From the NCBI RefSeq assembly GCF_001428745.1, contig NZ_LMIO01000002.1:248001-312000 (forward strand): 64,000 nt of DNA, in the 5' to 3' direction. A model generated the notes under the pieces. It made no database searches and was not told where the DNA came from. It was given only the letters and a program-made list of their open reading frames with translations. The position numbers were made by a program, and so were the translations under genes. The stretch's first letter is position 1, and each line of letters begins with the position of its first letter. Positions 25,156 through 35,565 of this stretch are shown piece after piece. Origin of the DNA: Leifsonia sp. Root227 (GTDB lineage Bacteria > Actinomycetota > Actinomycetes > Actinomycetales > Microbacteriaceae).

Positions 25156-26538
25156 ATGACACCTGCGCAGACCGCCGGCGACCTCCGCGTCGCGTTCGAC
25201 CGTGGCATCACCAAACCGCTGTCCTGGCGACTCGCCCAGCTGAAGGCCATGCGCAGGATGCTCACCGAGCGGTCGGCGGAGTTCGAGGACGCCCTGCTGG
25301 CCGACCTCGGCAAGAACCCGACGGAGTCGCAGATCGCCGAGCTGGGCTTCGTGGTCGGCGAGATCGACCACATGGTCAGGCACCTGCGGCGCTGGCTGCG
25401 GCCGAAGCGGGTGAGCGTGCCCGGCGCGCTGCTTCCTGCGGGCGCATCCATCGTCAGGGAGCCCGTCGGGCTGGTGCTCGTCATCGCCCCGTGGAACTAC
25501 CCCGTGCAGCTGCTGCTCGCGCCGGCGGTGGGCGCCATCGCAGCGGGCAACGCCGTCGTGCTCAAGCCGAGCGAGCTGGCGCCCGCCACGTCCGCGGCGA
25601 TGGCGAGGCTGATCCCCGAGTACCTCGACCGGCGCGCTGTCGCTGTCGTGGAGGGCGGCGTGCCGGAGACCACAGAGCTGCTCGCCCAGCGCTGGGACCA
25701 CATCTTCTACACCGGCAACGGCCGCGTCGGACGCATCGTCGCTGCGGCCGCTGTCGAGAACCTGACCCCTGTCACGCTCGAGCTCGGCGGAAAGTCGCCC
25801 GTCTACGTGGACGACACGGTCGACCTGGCCGCTGCTGCTGCGCGCATCGCGTGGGGCAAGTTCATGAATGCGGGCCAGACCTGCGTCGCGCCGGACTACG
25901 TGCTGGCGACGCCCGCCGTCGCCGCCCGGCTGGCGACGGCGCTGGCCGCGGCCGTGACGACGCTCTACGGCGACGACCCGGCGGCCAGCCCCGACTACGG
26001 CCGCATCGTCGACGACCGCCAGTTCCAGCGCCTCGCCGCCCTGCTGGATGCGGGGACCACCGTCACGGGCGGAACGTACGACGCGGCATCCCGCTACCTG
26101 GCGCCCACCGTCATCGTCGACGTGCCCCGTGACGCACCGGTCATGCGGGAGGAGATCTTCGGCCCCATCCTGCCGATCGTCGCGGTGGACGGGCCGGACG
26201 ACGCCATCCGGTACATCGCATCCGGTGACAAGCCGCTCGCCCTCTACGTGTTCAGCGAGAGCGCGAAGATCCGCCGCCGCTTCCTCACCGAGACGAGCTC
26301 CGGTGCTGTCGGCTTCGGCGTGCCTGCTGCGCACCTCGCGGTGGCGGGGCTGCCGTTCGGCGGGGTCGGGGAGAGCGGCATGGGCGCGTACCACGGCGAG
26401 CGGTCGCTGCAGACGTTCAGCCACGAGAAGGCCGTGCTGACCAAGTCGCTGAAGCCGGACACCCTGCGGCTGATCTACCCGCCGTTCACCGAGGCGAAGG
26501 ACAAATTCGCCCGGGGGCTGCTCCGCAAGCTCGGCTGA
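25156..26538 (+). CDS. NAD(P)-dependent aldehyde dehydrogenase
   Basis: A 460-residue enzyme of the class 3 / fatty aldehyde dehydrogenase type (no N-terminal extension). IAPWNYP for cofactor binding, LELGGKSP with the general-base Glu, and GQTCVAPDY with the catalytic Cys are all intact. The hydrophobic C-terminus could associate with membranes. TAGGAT, including the trmB stop TAG, ends six bases before the ATG: a leaderless start within an apparent operon. Confidence 0.92.
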   Translation: MTPAQTAGDLRVAFDRGITKPLSWRLAQLKAMRRMLTERSAEFEDALLADLGKNPTESQIAELGFVVGEIDHMVRHLRRWLRPKRVSVPGALLPAGASIVREPVGLVLVIAPWNYPVQLLLAPAVGAIAAGNAVVLKPSELAPATSAAMARLIPEYLDRRAVAVVEGGVPETTELLAQRWDHIFYTGNGRVGRIVAAAAVENLTPVTLELGGKSPVYVDDTVDLAAAAARIAWGKFMNAGQTCVAPDYVLATPAVAARLATALAAAVTTLYGDDPAASPDYGRIVDDRQFQRLAALLDAGTTVTGGTYDAASRYLAPTVIVDVPRDAPVMREEIFGPILPIVAVDGPDDAIRYIASGDKPLALYVFSESAKIRRRFLTETSSGAVGFGVPAAHLAVAGLPFGGVGESGMGAYHGERSLQTFSHEKAVLTKSLKPDTLRLIYPPFTEAKDKFARGLLRKLG

Positions 26539-26651
26539 ACCGTTTCGCCCGTAACCTCCGTGGATGCACGCGGTAGGCTCGTATGGTCGGTGGCCACGAA
26601 CAACCGACATGAACAATGCCACCCGCACAACGACAGGCAACGGAGCCAACC

Positions 26652-28187
26652 GTGAATTCCCCCACAGCAATGATGGACGAGCCGAAAACCCACCCGATTC
26701 CCGTGATCGACGCTTCCCAGAACGTCTCAGACGTCCCGACCCCGACCGCGGACGGCGGCCCCGTCCGCACCGAATCGGACTCGCTCGGCACCAGAGAGAT
26801 CCCTGCGGACGCGTACTGGGGCGTCCACACCTCTCGGGCGCTGGAGAACTTCCAGATCGCCAAGCGACCCATCTCCGTCTACCCCGATCTCATCGTCGCC
26901 CTGGCCAGCGTGAAGCAGGCCGCAGCGCGCGCGAACCTGGAGATCGGCGTGCTGGACAAGCACAAGGCCGCGCTGATCGACAAGGCCTGCCAGCTCATCA
27001 TCGACGGCCAGTACCACGACCAGTTCGTGGTCGGCGTGATGCAGGGCGGCGCAGGAACGTCGACGAACATGAACGCCAACGAGGTCATCGCGAACGTCGC
27101 GCTCGAACTCGACGGCCACGCCAAGGGCGAGTACCAGTACATCAGCCCGATCGACGACGTCAACCGCAGCCAGAGCACGAACGACACGTACCCGACGGCC
27201 ATCAAGATCGCCCTCACCTTCGCGCTCGGCCACCTGCTCGACGAACTCGCCAAGCTCCGCGACTCCTTCGCAGACAAGGGCAAGGAGTTCCGCCACGTCC
27301 TCAAGGTCGGCCGCACGCAGTTGCAGGATGCGGTTCCGATGACCCTCGGCCAGGAGTTCCACGGCTTCGCCACGACGCTCACCGAGGACCACGCCCGTCT
27401 CACGGAGACCAAGTGGCTGCTGGCCGAGATCAACCTCGGCGCGACAGCGATCGGCACCGGCATCACCGCGGACCCCGGGTACGCCGCCGCGGCCGTCCGC
27501 CACCTCAACGTGATCACCGGGCTCAATCTGGAGACCGCCCCCGACCTCATCGAGTCGACCTCGGACGCCGGAGCGTTCATGTCGTTCTCCGGCTCGCTCA
27601 AGCGCAGCGCCATCAAGCTGTCGAAGATCTGCAACGACCTGCGCCTGCTCTCCAGCGGCCCGCAGGCCGGTCTCGGCGAGATCAACCTCCCGCCGCGTCA
27701 GGCCGGTTCCAGCATCATGCCCGGCAAGGTCAACCCTGTCATTCCCGAGGTCGTCAACCAGGTCGCCTTCTCGGTGGCCGGCGCCGACGTGACCGTGACG
27801 ATGGCCGCAGAGGGCGGTCAGCTCCAGCTCAACGCATTCGAGCCTGTCATCGCGCACTCGCTGCTGCAGTCGATCACCTGGATGACCCAGGCGTTCCACA
27901 CCCTCCGCGTCAACTGCGTCGACGGCATCACCGCCAACGAGGAGCGCCTGGGCGCGATGGTCGGCTCGTCCGTCGGCGTCATCACGGCGCTCATGCCGCA
28001 CATCGGATACGCGGCGGCCGCTGCGCTCGCCAAGACGGCGCTGCTGACCGGCGGCAATGTCGCCGACCTGGTGGTCGAGGCGAAGTTGATGAGCCGCGAG
28101 GACGTCACCAGGCTGCTCTCGCCCGCCCGGTTGAGCGGACTCGAGGCGATCACCACGGCCATCCCGATCATCGAGACAGAGGCGTAA
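26652..28187 (+). CDS. aspA: aspartate ammonia-lyase
   Basis: About 511 residues; converts L-aspartate to fumarate and ammonia. The fumarase/aspartase signature GSSIMPGKVNPV is present, as are TSTNMNANEVI and the SQSTNDTYPTA loop. The N-terminal 40 residues are a disordered Pro/Thr-rich extension not found in E. coli AspA. GTG at 26652 was chosen because GGAGCCAACC precedes it; an ATG slightly downstream is possible. Fumarase is excluded by AspA-type spacing, but not by experiment. Confidence 0.88.
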   Translation: MNSPTAMMDEPKTHPIPVIDASQNVSDVPTPTADGGPVRTESDSLGTREIPADAYWGVHTSRALENFQIAKRPISVYPDLIVALASVKQAAARANLEIGVLDKHKAALIDKACQLIIDGQYHDQFVVGVMQGGAGTSTNMNANEVIANVALELDGHAKGEYQYISPIDDVNRSQSTNDTYPTAIKIALTFALGHLLDELAKLRDSFADKGKEFRHVLKVGRTQLQDAVPMTLGQEFHGFATTLTEDHARLTETKWLLAEINLGATAIGTGITADPGYAAAAVRHLNVITGLNLETAPDLIESTSDAGAFMSFSGSLKRSAIKLSKICNDLRLLSSGPQAGLGEINLPPRQAGSSIMPGKVNPVIPEVVNQVAFSVAGADVTVTMAAEGGQLQLNAFEPVIAHSLLQSITWMTQAFHTLRVNCVDGITANEERLGAMVGSSVGVITALMPHIGYAAAAALAKTALLTGGNVADLVVEAKLMSREDVTRLLSPARLSGLEAITTAIPIIETEA

Positions 28188-28190
28188 CGC

Positions 28191-28264
28191 AGGACGAACG
28201 CGGCGACACGCCGCCGGGGTCTCCGTTCGGACGGAGATACCGGCGGATGTCGCCGCGTTCTCCT
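28191..28264. terminator. large bidirectional hairpin after aspA
   Basis: A stem of 13, 7 and 7 bp (GAACGCGGCGACA, CCGCCGG and TCTCCGT with their complements) separated by one- to two-base internal loops and capped by TCGG. It fills the gap between aspA and the convergent hydrolase gene. The left arm contains GCGACACGCC, also found in the loops of the REP-like elements. Confidence 0.7.
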
Positions 28265-28285
28265 GTTCTGCGGGCGCTCGCGACG

Positions 28286-29212
28286 TCAGTCGCGGCGGGC
28301 GTCCTCGGCCCGCTCCGCGCGGTGGAAGAGGGCGACCATGTCGCGGGCGAGCTGGTGCGGTGCGGTCTCGCACGGGCTGTGGCCGGTGCTGTAGACGGCG
28401 AGCGTCGCGCCGAGCGCCTGCGCGTTGGCGGCGTGCAGGTGGGTCGGCCACAGGTCGTGGTTGCCTGTCGCCACCAGCAACGGGATGCGCAGGGCGGCGA
28501 CCCTGCCCCGCACATCCGGAACCCGCTTCATCAGCCCGACGATGTCGTCGACACTGGAGCGCCTGGTGAGCGAGAACCGGGAGCGCACGAACGCGAGCCT
28601 GGACGGCGGCACCTTGTTCTTGTTGGTGACGATTCCCCAGATCATCAGCCCAGCGCCCTGGCGGCCGTTCAGGAACCAGCTCAGCCAGCCGATCACGCGC
28701 ACCCCACGGAACGCCTGCCCTGGCTCCGGCGGCGTGGTCAGCAGCGTGAGGCTGCGGAACAGGTGCGGATGCTCGACCAGCGCGAGCTGCGCCAGCACAC
28801 CGGCGAACGAGTAGCCGAGCACGTGCGCAGGAGGACCGGACTGCAGGAACGCCACGATGTCGGTGACGAGCAGTTCGTAGGTGTAGTGGCCTCCCGGCAC
28901 CGGACCGGCGTCTGCGGACTCGTACTGGCCGGCGATGTCGAAGCTCTCGACGTGGTATCCGGCAGCGACGAGGATCGGCGCGAGCAGGTAGAAGTCCTCC
29001 TTCGACCCCGTCACGCCGGGGATGAGGACGACGCGCGGGTCTGCCGGGTCGCCGAGCGAGACGACGGAGAGCTCTCCACTCGGGGCGGCGAACCGCGAGA
29101 AGACGGCGCCGACCGGCGCGACGGACCAGTCGATGTCGGGAAGCCCGGCATCGAGTCGCGCAGCGTCGTCGTCACCTCCGGCGACCCCTGGCCGCCTCTC
29201 ACCGATGGACAC
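28286..29212 (-). CDS. alpha/beta hydrolase
   Basis: A 308-residue alpha/beta hydrolase fold protein. The nucleophile elbow reads GYSFAG (GxSxA form), with the acid in GNHDLWP and the general-base His in TGHSPCE. Substrate unknown. GTG at 29212 lies six bases after TAGCGT on the minus strand, a leaderless arrangement. Divergent from the FAH-family gene across 84 bp. Confidence 0.85.
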   Translation of the reverse strand: MSIGERRPGVAGGDDDAARLDAGLPDIDWSVAPVGAVFSRFAAPSGELSVVSLGDPADPRVVLIPGVTGSKEDFYLLAPILVAAGYHVESFDIAGQYESADAGPVPGGHYTYELLVTDIVAFLQSGPPAHVLGYSFAGVLAQLALVEHPHLFRSLTLLTTPPEPGQAFRGVRVIGWLSWFLNGRQGAGLMIWGIVTNKNKVPPSRLAFVRSRFSLTRRSSVDDIVGLMKRVPDVRGRVAALRIPLLVATGNHDLWPTHLHAANAQALGATLAVYSTGHSPCETAPHQLARDMVALFHRAERAEDARRD

Positions 29213-29296
29213 CCTTCCACGCTAGCCGACACGCCGGACGTTTCGTGCCAAGCGCGCGTTTTCGTGACGCAGCTGCCCGCCCGATAGCCTGGGTGG

Positions 29297-30172
29297 GTGA
29301 GATTCTCGCACCTCAGCTCCACCACAGATCCAACGCCGCGTCTCGCGGCCGTCATCGGCGACGGCGCCCTCTTCCTGGAGGAGGTGATGGATGAGGCCCC
29401 TCGCGATCTGCAGGACCTCATCGAGCGGGGCGACGGCGCCCTCTCCCACGTCACGGCGGTCGTGAACAACGCCATCGCCCAGCACACGAGTCTCACGCCG
29501 GTCAGAGAGCTTCGTCACGCCTCGGCGGTGCTGCGCCCACCCTCGGTGATCGCGATCGGCGCGAACTACGCCGCGCACGCCTCCGAACTGGCGCTGCGCA
29601 GCGAGAAGGCGGCCACCATCTTCTCGCTCTGGCCCAACTCGCTCGCCGGTCACGGCGGCACGACGACGTGGCCAGGTGACCTGACGACCCAGGTCGACTA
29701 CGAGGCGGAGCTCGGCGTCATCATCGGCAAGCCGGCCAAGGATGTGTCTGTGCAGGATGCGCTCGACTACGTCTGGGGCTACACGGTCGTCAACGACATC
29801 ACGGCGCGCGACCTCCAGTTCTCCGAGGCGCAGTGGTCGCGCTGCAAGTCGTTCGACGGCTTCACCCCGAACGGACCTGTCGTGGTGACCGCCGACGAGA
29901 TCCGCGACCCGCAGGACCTGTGGCTGACGACGAACGTCGACGGCACGATCCTGCAGGACGCGTCGACGGCCGACATGGTGCGGTCCGTCGCGGAGATCGT
30001 CTCCTACCTGTCGCGGTCTGCGACCATCCCGCCTGGCACCCTCATCTCCACGGGTAGCCCCGGCGGTGCAGGGTACTCGCGCACGCCGCCGGTGTTCCTC
30101 AAGGACCACTCGACGGTGACCGTCTCGATCGGCGGGATCGGCTACCTCACCACATACTGCCGCGTCACCTGA
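29297..30172 (+). CDS. fumarylacetoacetate hydrolase-family protein
   Basis: A 291-residue metal-dependent enzyme of the FAH superfamily. IGANYAAHASE opens the catalytic domain; the metal-binding acids lie in DYEAELGVIIGK and NDITARDLQ, and the TGSPGGAGYSRTPP loop is present. Typical reactions are C-C hydrolysis or decarboxylation in aromatic catabolism; the actual substrate is unknown and no aromatic pathway is nearby. GTG start six bases after TAGCCT (leaderless). Confidence 0.88.
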   Translation: MRFSHLSSTTDPTPRLAAVIGDGALFLEEVMDEAPRDLQDLIERGDGALSHVTAVVNNAIAQHTSLTPVRELRHASAVLRPPSVIAIGANYAAHASELALRSEKAATIFSLWPNSLAGHGGTTTWPGDLTTQVDYEAELGVIIGKPAKDVSVQDALDYVWGYTVVNDITARDLQFSEAQWSRCKSFDGFTPNGPVVVTADEIRDPQDLWLTTNVDGTILQDASTADMVRSVAEIVSYLSRSATIPPGTLISTGSPGGAGYSRTPPVFLKDHSTVTVSIGGIGYLTTYCRVT

Positions 30173-30937
30173 TCAGGCGATGGCGCCTGGCGCCTCGTCG
30201 GCGTGCTCGTCCTCCCAGCGGCGGCGGGCGGCTCGGCGACGCCACGGCGACTCCTCCGGCAGGTGCATCCTGAGCGTGTTGTACGCCCAGCCGAGGCGGC
30301 GTCCGAAGCCGCGCCAGGTGCTGAACGGCCGGGCGGAGATGCCGACGGTGAGCCGCTCGTCGTAGCGCACGAGCTGGTCGGGGTCCAGGTGGATGGCGAG
30401 GTCGAGGTCGTCGTGGATCTCGCGCATCCCGCGGTGGACGCGGCCGCGCACGCGCTCCCAGACCTCGCGGCGCATGGCGAAGTTGGAGCCGAAGATCGGC
30501 GGGTGGCCGAGCCAGATCTCCATCGACCAGAAGTAGCCGCCGATGTAGAGCGTCTGCCCGAGGCCCGCGATGAACGTGTTGCCGTCGTAGAAGATGCCCG
30601 GACCGGTCAGCACGCCGATCTCCGGTGCGTCCACGAACTCGGCCTCGATGTGCAGCAGCCAGTCGACAGGAGGACGGGAGTCGGCGTCGAGCCGCGCGAT
30701 GATGTCGGAGGTCGCAGCGTCGTACCCGGTGGATGCGGCCGGCCAGATCCCGCGCTGCGACTGCCCGATCACGCGTGCGCCCCTGGCCGCGGCGACCTGA
30801 GCGGTGTCGTCCGTGCTGCCGTTGTCGACGACGATGATCTCGTCGGCCTGCCTCAGCTGGGCCGCCAGATCGTCGAGGCAGCGCGCGAGCATCTCCGAGT
30901 CGTTCAGTGCTGGGATCACGACGGCGATGGTCGGCAC
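30173..30937 (-). CDS. family 2 glycosyltransferase
   Basis: A 254-residue GT-A glycosyltransferase. VVIPALND and VVDNGSTDD bind the nucleotide sugar, DADSRP is the DxD metal site, and EIHDDLDLAIHL lies near the catalytic base. No membrane helix. GTG at 30937 follows AGGAGG by about eleven bases. It abuts the FAH gene with no spacer (stop to stop). Acceptor unknown; cell-wall or lipid glycosylation is likely. Confidence 0.87.
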   Translation of the reverse strand: MPTIAVVIPALNDSEMLARCLDDLAAQLRQADEIIVVDNGSTDDTAQVAAARGARVIGQSQRGIWPAASTGYDAATSDIIARLDADSRPPVDWLLHIEAEFVDAPEIGVLTGPGIFYDGNTFIAGLGQTLYIGGYFWSMEIWLGHPPIFGSNFAMRREVWERVRGRVHRGMREIHDDLDLAIHLDPDQLVRYDERLTVGISARPFSTWRGFGRRLGWAYNTLRMHLPEESPWRRRAARRRWEDEHADEAPGAIA

Positions 30938-30984
30938 GTGCGAGATCCCCTCCTCCTGCGAATGCGTGTAAGTCGCTGGAAAGC

Positions 30985-32532
30985 CTACGCCTGGGAGGAC
31001 CTCCAGAGGTGCATTCCGGCGTAGCTGCGCCACGGAGCCCAGCGCGAGCCATACGACGCGAGGGCGCGCGCCTCGTCCGGCAGGCCGAGTCTCGCCGCAC
31101 CCTGGCGGATGGCGAGGTCGCTGGTGAGCAGGATGTCCGGGCTGCCGAGCACGCGCATCGCGATGTAGCCGGCCGTCCACGGTCCGATGCCAGGGAGAGC
31201 GGTGAGCCTGGACTCCAGCTCCTCGCGCGACTCGCCGACGTCGATGACGAGCTCGCCTGACGCGATGGCTGCTGCGGTGTCGACGATGGTGTCGATGCGT
31301 TTCGCAGGCCCGCGCAGCACCTCCCTGCCGTGCTCGGCGATGTCGGCGGCGGTGGGGAAGAGGCGGGTGAAACCGCCGAGGTCGATCGGGTGCCCGAGAG
31401 CGTCGGTGAGCCTGGTGAGCGCTGTGCGCGCCGCGGGGACGGAGATCTGCTGGCCGATCAGGGCGCGGAAGACGATCTCCTCCGCGTCCACGGCACCTGG
31501 CACGCGGCGTCCTGGCGCTGCGGCGACGCTCGCGGCGAGGGCCGGGTCGGCGGAGAGGGCGTCGTCGATGGCGGCGGCGTCCGCATCCAGGTCGAGCAGC
31601 CGGCGGACGCGGGCCACGAGCGGTGCGAGGTCCGCGACATCGGCCAGGGTGGCGTCGCACTCGACGAACGGGGCGGTCGCCGTGCCTCCCACGGCGAGCC
31701 GCACGACGGCAGGGCCGTGGGGGAGCGAGAGCGCGCGGGCGTATCCGTCGGCGCCTCCGGTCTCGACCCCCGAGATCGACCTGGCGCCGAGGAAGCCGAG
31801 GACGGCCGCTCCGTCGAACGGTGCGCGGGCAGGGAGCCGCAGGCTCATGGTCGCGGCGCCAGGGGCGGTGTCCGTGCCGGCGCGGTGGTCGGCGTGCCCG
31901 TCTGCGTGCCCGGCGGCGGGTCCGCCCGGCCTGGATGCCGTCCTGCTCTTCGCCGACGCGCGGATCGCGCCTGGGGTGGTGCGGTAGATGTCGGCCATCG
32001 TCTCGTTGAATTGGCGAACGCTGGTGAACCCGGCCGCGAACGCCACATCCGTGATCGACAGGTCGGTTCCTGCGAGCAGCAGCCTGGCGGTCTGCGCCCT
32101 GTGCGCCCTGGCGAGGGCGAGCGGGCCGGCTCCCAGCTCGGACGCGAGTACCCGCCCGAGGTGACGGGGCGTGTATCCGAGGCGCTTGGCCAGACCCGGC
32201 ACGCCGTCGCGCTCCACGGTGCCGTCGGCGATGAGGCGCATGGCGCGGGCGGCGAGATCGTCGCGGGTGTTCCACTCCGGCGAGCCTGGCACGGCGTCCG
32301 GCAGGCAGCGCTTGCACGCGCGCAGTCCTGCCTCGTGCGCGGCCGCCGCGGTGAGGTAGAAGGTGACGTTGCCCGGTTTCGGAGCGACGGCGGGGCAGCT
32401 CGGGCGGCAGTAGATGCCGGTGGAGTGCACGCCGGTGATGAACTGGCCGTCGAACCGCGCGTCTCTGGCGCTCATCGCACGGTAGCGCTCGGCGAAGACG
32501 GGGTCGGCGAGCTTGTCTGTTTCGCGGTTCAT
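30985..32532 (-). CDS. Ada-AlkA fusion: alkylation-responsive regulator and 3-methyladenine DNA glycosylase
   Basis: A 515-residue multidomain repair protein. The Ada N-terminal zinc domain has CRPSC and CKRC (four zinc cysteines, including the methyl-phosphotriester acceptor). It is followed by an AraC-type HTH (about 100-190), a low-complexity linker and an AlkA glycosylase domain (about 230-515) with the helix-hairpin-helix LPGIGPWTAGY and the catalytic Asp in TSDLAI. There is no Ogt methyltransferase domain. The ATG at 32532 was chosen because it starts the Ada domain and GGAGG precedes it. Divergent from the glcD-like gene. Confidence 0.92.
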   Translation of the reverse strand: MNRETDKLADPVFAERYRAMSARDARFDGQFITGVHSTGIYCRPSCPAVAPKPGNVTFYLTAAAAHEAGLRACKRCLPDAVPGSPEWNTRDDLAARAMRLIADGTVERDGVPGLAKRLGYTPRHLGRVLASELGAGPLALARAHRAQTARLLLAGTDLSITDVAFAAGFTSVRQFNETMADIYRTTPGAIRASAKSRTASRPGGPAAGHADGHADHRAGTDTAPGAATMSLRLPARAPFDGAAVLGFLGARSISGVETGGADGYARALSLPHGPAVVRLAVGGTATAPFVECDATLADVADLAPLVARVRRLLDLDADAAAIDDALSADPALAASVAAAPGRRVPGAVDAEEIVFRALIGQQISVPAARTALTRLTDALGHPIDLGGFTRLFPTAADIAEHGREVLRGPAKRIDTIVDTAAAIASGELVIDVGESREELESRLTALPGIGPWTAGYIAMRVLGSPDILLTSDLAIRQGAARLGLPDEARALASYGSRWAPWRSYAGMHLWRSSQA

Positions 32533-32596
32533 GCCTCCAGCCTCGCACCAGCCGCCGACGTTCGGCAGCGGAAAACGGACATTACCCGCGATCAAT

Positions 32597-34000
<1,404 letters not shown>

Positions 34001-34039
34001 CCCGTCCGCCGGACAGCAGGTGGCCGCAGCGGATGCGCG

Positions 34040-35548
34040 TCAGCGCACCGCCGCGGGCAGCAGCACCTCCACGTCCGCGTACGCGCGCTCTGCCGTGCGC
34101 GACGGCACGTCGAACACCCGCGCCGCCTCAGAAGACGTGTCGAACGGCGTCCAGCCTGGGTCTCCGTCGGCGATGAACGACACCGCTGCGCCGTGCACGT
34201 CGTCGGCGAGCGACTGCGGAGGGTTCGCCCCCGCGATGTATTCGACCCGTTCGGCCGCCAGGCAGTCGAAGAAGAACGGCATGTCCAGGCAGTGGCACGC
34301 GCCTCCGATGGTCGGGGACGGCCAGGCGAACCGGTAGAGCCAGGTGGGTGCGCCCGTCTCCGCCCGCTCTGCGGCGAGCGTCAGCGCCGTCGTGCGGAAC
34401 ATCCGGTCGGTGATGTACTGGCCGAGGATGTCTGCCGTGTCGCGACCGGCGTTGGCGTCGACGTAGGCCGCGACGGTCTCCTCGGCGAGGCCGAATCTGC
34501 CGAGGACGGCGGCGGCGGGCACGGCGGCAAGTGCATCCCGCTGCGCCGTCAGCGCCATGTTGAACTCGTTGTCCGTGGCGCCGAGCACGAGTTCCTTGTC
34601 GGCGCCGACGCCGGAGCGGATGGCGTCTGCGACGCTCTGCGGCAGCAGTTCCCCGTCAACGACAGGGCCCCAGACAAGGCCGCCGGAGGCGAGCTGGACG
34701 AGACCGGCGAGCGGATCCTCCTCTGCGCCTGGCTCGGGCGCTGGAGACGCGAGCTGCGCCTGCAGGCCGAGGACAGTCGCCTCGTCGAGCGAGGAGAGCC
34801 CCGCCCTGGTGGGCGGCACGCCGCCGAGCTCGGCCAGCCGTCGGCCGTACGTCTCCGCTTCGGCGACGGGCAGATCGCTGGTGGCGCCGGAGATGCTGAT
34901 GGCACGCTGGAACAGCCCGGAGGCCCGGGGGACGGCGAGCAGGGTGAGCACGGCGCCGCCACCTGCCGATTGGCCGGCGATCGTCACCAGCGCCGGATCG
35001 CCGCCGAACGCTGCGATGTTGTCGCGCACCCACTCCAGTGCGAGCAACCAGTCCAGGATGCCGCGGTTCTGCGGGGCGTCCTCGATCCAGCCGAAGCCGT
35101 CGAAGCCGAGCCGGTACGAGACGGACACGGTGACCACTCCGTCTCTGTTGAAGGCGGCGCCGTCGTACCAGGGGCTCGCCGGGGAACCAGCGATGAATCC
35201 GCCGCCGTGGATGTAGACGAGGACGGGCAGCCGCGCATGCCGGTCGCCTGGCGCGGGCGTGAAGACGTTCACGTTGAGCGTGGACTCGCCGGGGTACGAC
35301 GGCTCGGGGATCAGGGTGATCTCCGAGAGCGCGGCGCGCTGCGGCGTGGCGCCGTACGCGGTCGTGTCTCGCACGCCGTCCCACGGCGCGTGCGCGACGG
35401 GGGCGGCGAAGCGGAGGTCGCCGGTCGGCGCTTCGGCGAACGGGATGCCGAGGAAGGCGGCAGAGCCGTCGCGCCAGAGCCCGCGGACGCGCCCTGCTGT
35501 CGTGTCGGCCTCTGGGGCGGTCGGCAGGGTGGTCTGTGTTGTCGACAT
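34040..35548 (-). CDS. type B carboxylesterase
   Basis: A 502-residue alpha/beta hydrolase of the carboxylesterase/lipase family. HGGGF forms the oxyanion hole, GQSAGGGA holds the nucleophilic Ser, and the acid and His are expected in the C-terminal half (DNEFN; the His may be in GGACHCLDMPF). No signal peptide, so it is cytoplasmic. Downstream of and probably co-transcribed with the MFS gene (17-bp gap), suggesting uptake and then hydrolysis of an ester or glycoside ester, under the adjacent ROK regulator. Confidence 0.9.
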   Translation of the reverse strand: MSTTQTTLPTAPEADTTAGRVRGLWRDGSAAFLGIPFAEAPTGDLRFAAPVAHAPWDGVRDTTAYGATPQRAALSEITLIPEPSYPGESTLNVNVFTPAPGDRHARLPVLVYIHGGGFIAGSPASPWYDGAAFNRDGVVTVSVSYRLGFDGFGWIEDAPQNRGILDWLLALEWVRDNIAAFGGDPALVTIAGQSAGGGAVLTLLAVPRASGLFQRAISISGATSDLPVAEAETYGRRLAELGGVPPTRAGLSSLDEATVLGLQAQLASPAPEPGAEEDPLAGLVQLASGGLVWGPVVDGELLPQSVADAIRSGVGADKELVLGATDNEFNMALTAQRDALAAVPAAAVLGRFGLAEETVAAYVDANAGRDTADILGQYITDRMFRTTALTLAAERAETGAPTWLYRFAWPSPTIGGACHCLDMPFFFDCLAAERVEYIAGANPPQSLADDVHGAAVSFIADGDPGWTPFDTSSEAARVFDVPSRTAERAYADVEVLLPAAVR

Positions 35549-35565
35549 GGGGGTCGTGTCCTTTC

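Noticed and set aside
28191-28264. Hairpin after aspA as a third copy of the REP-like palindrome
   Set aside because: It shares only GCGACACGCC, located in the stem not the loop; the arms are unrelated. Treated as a terminator.
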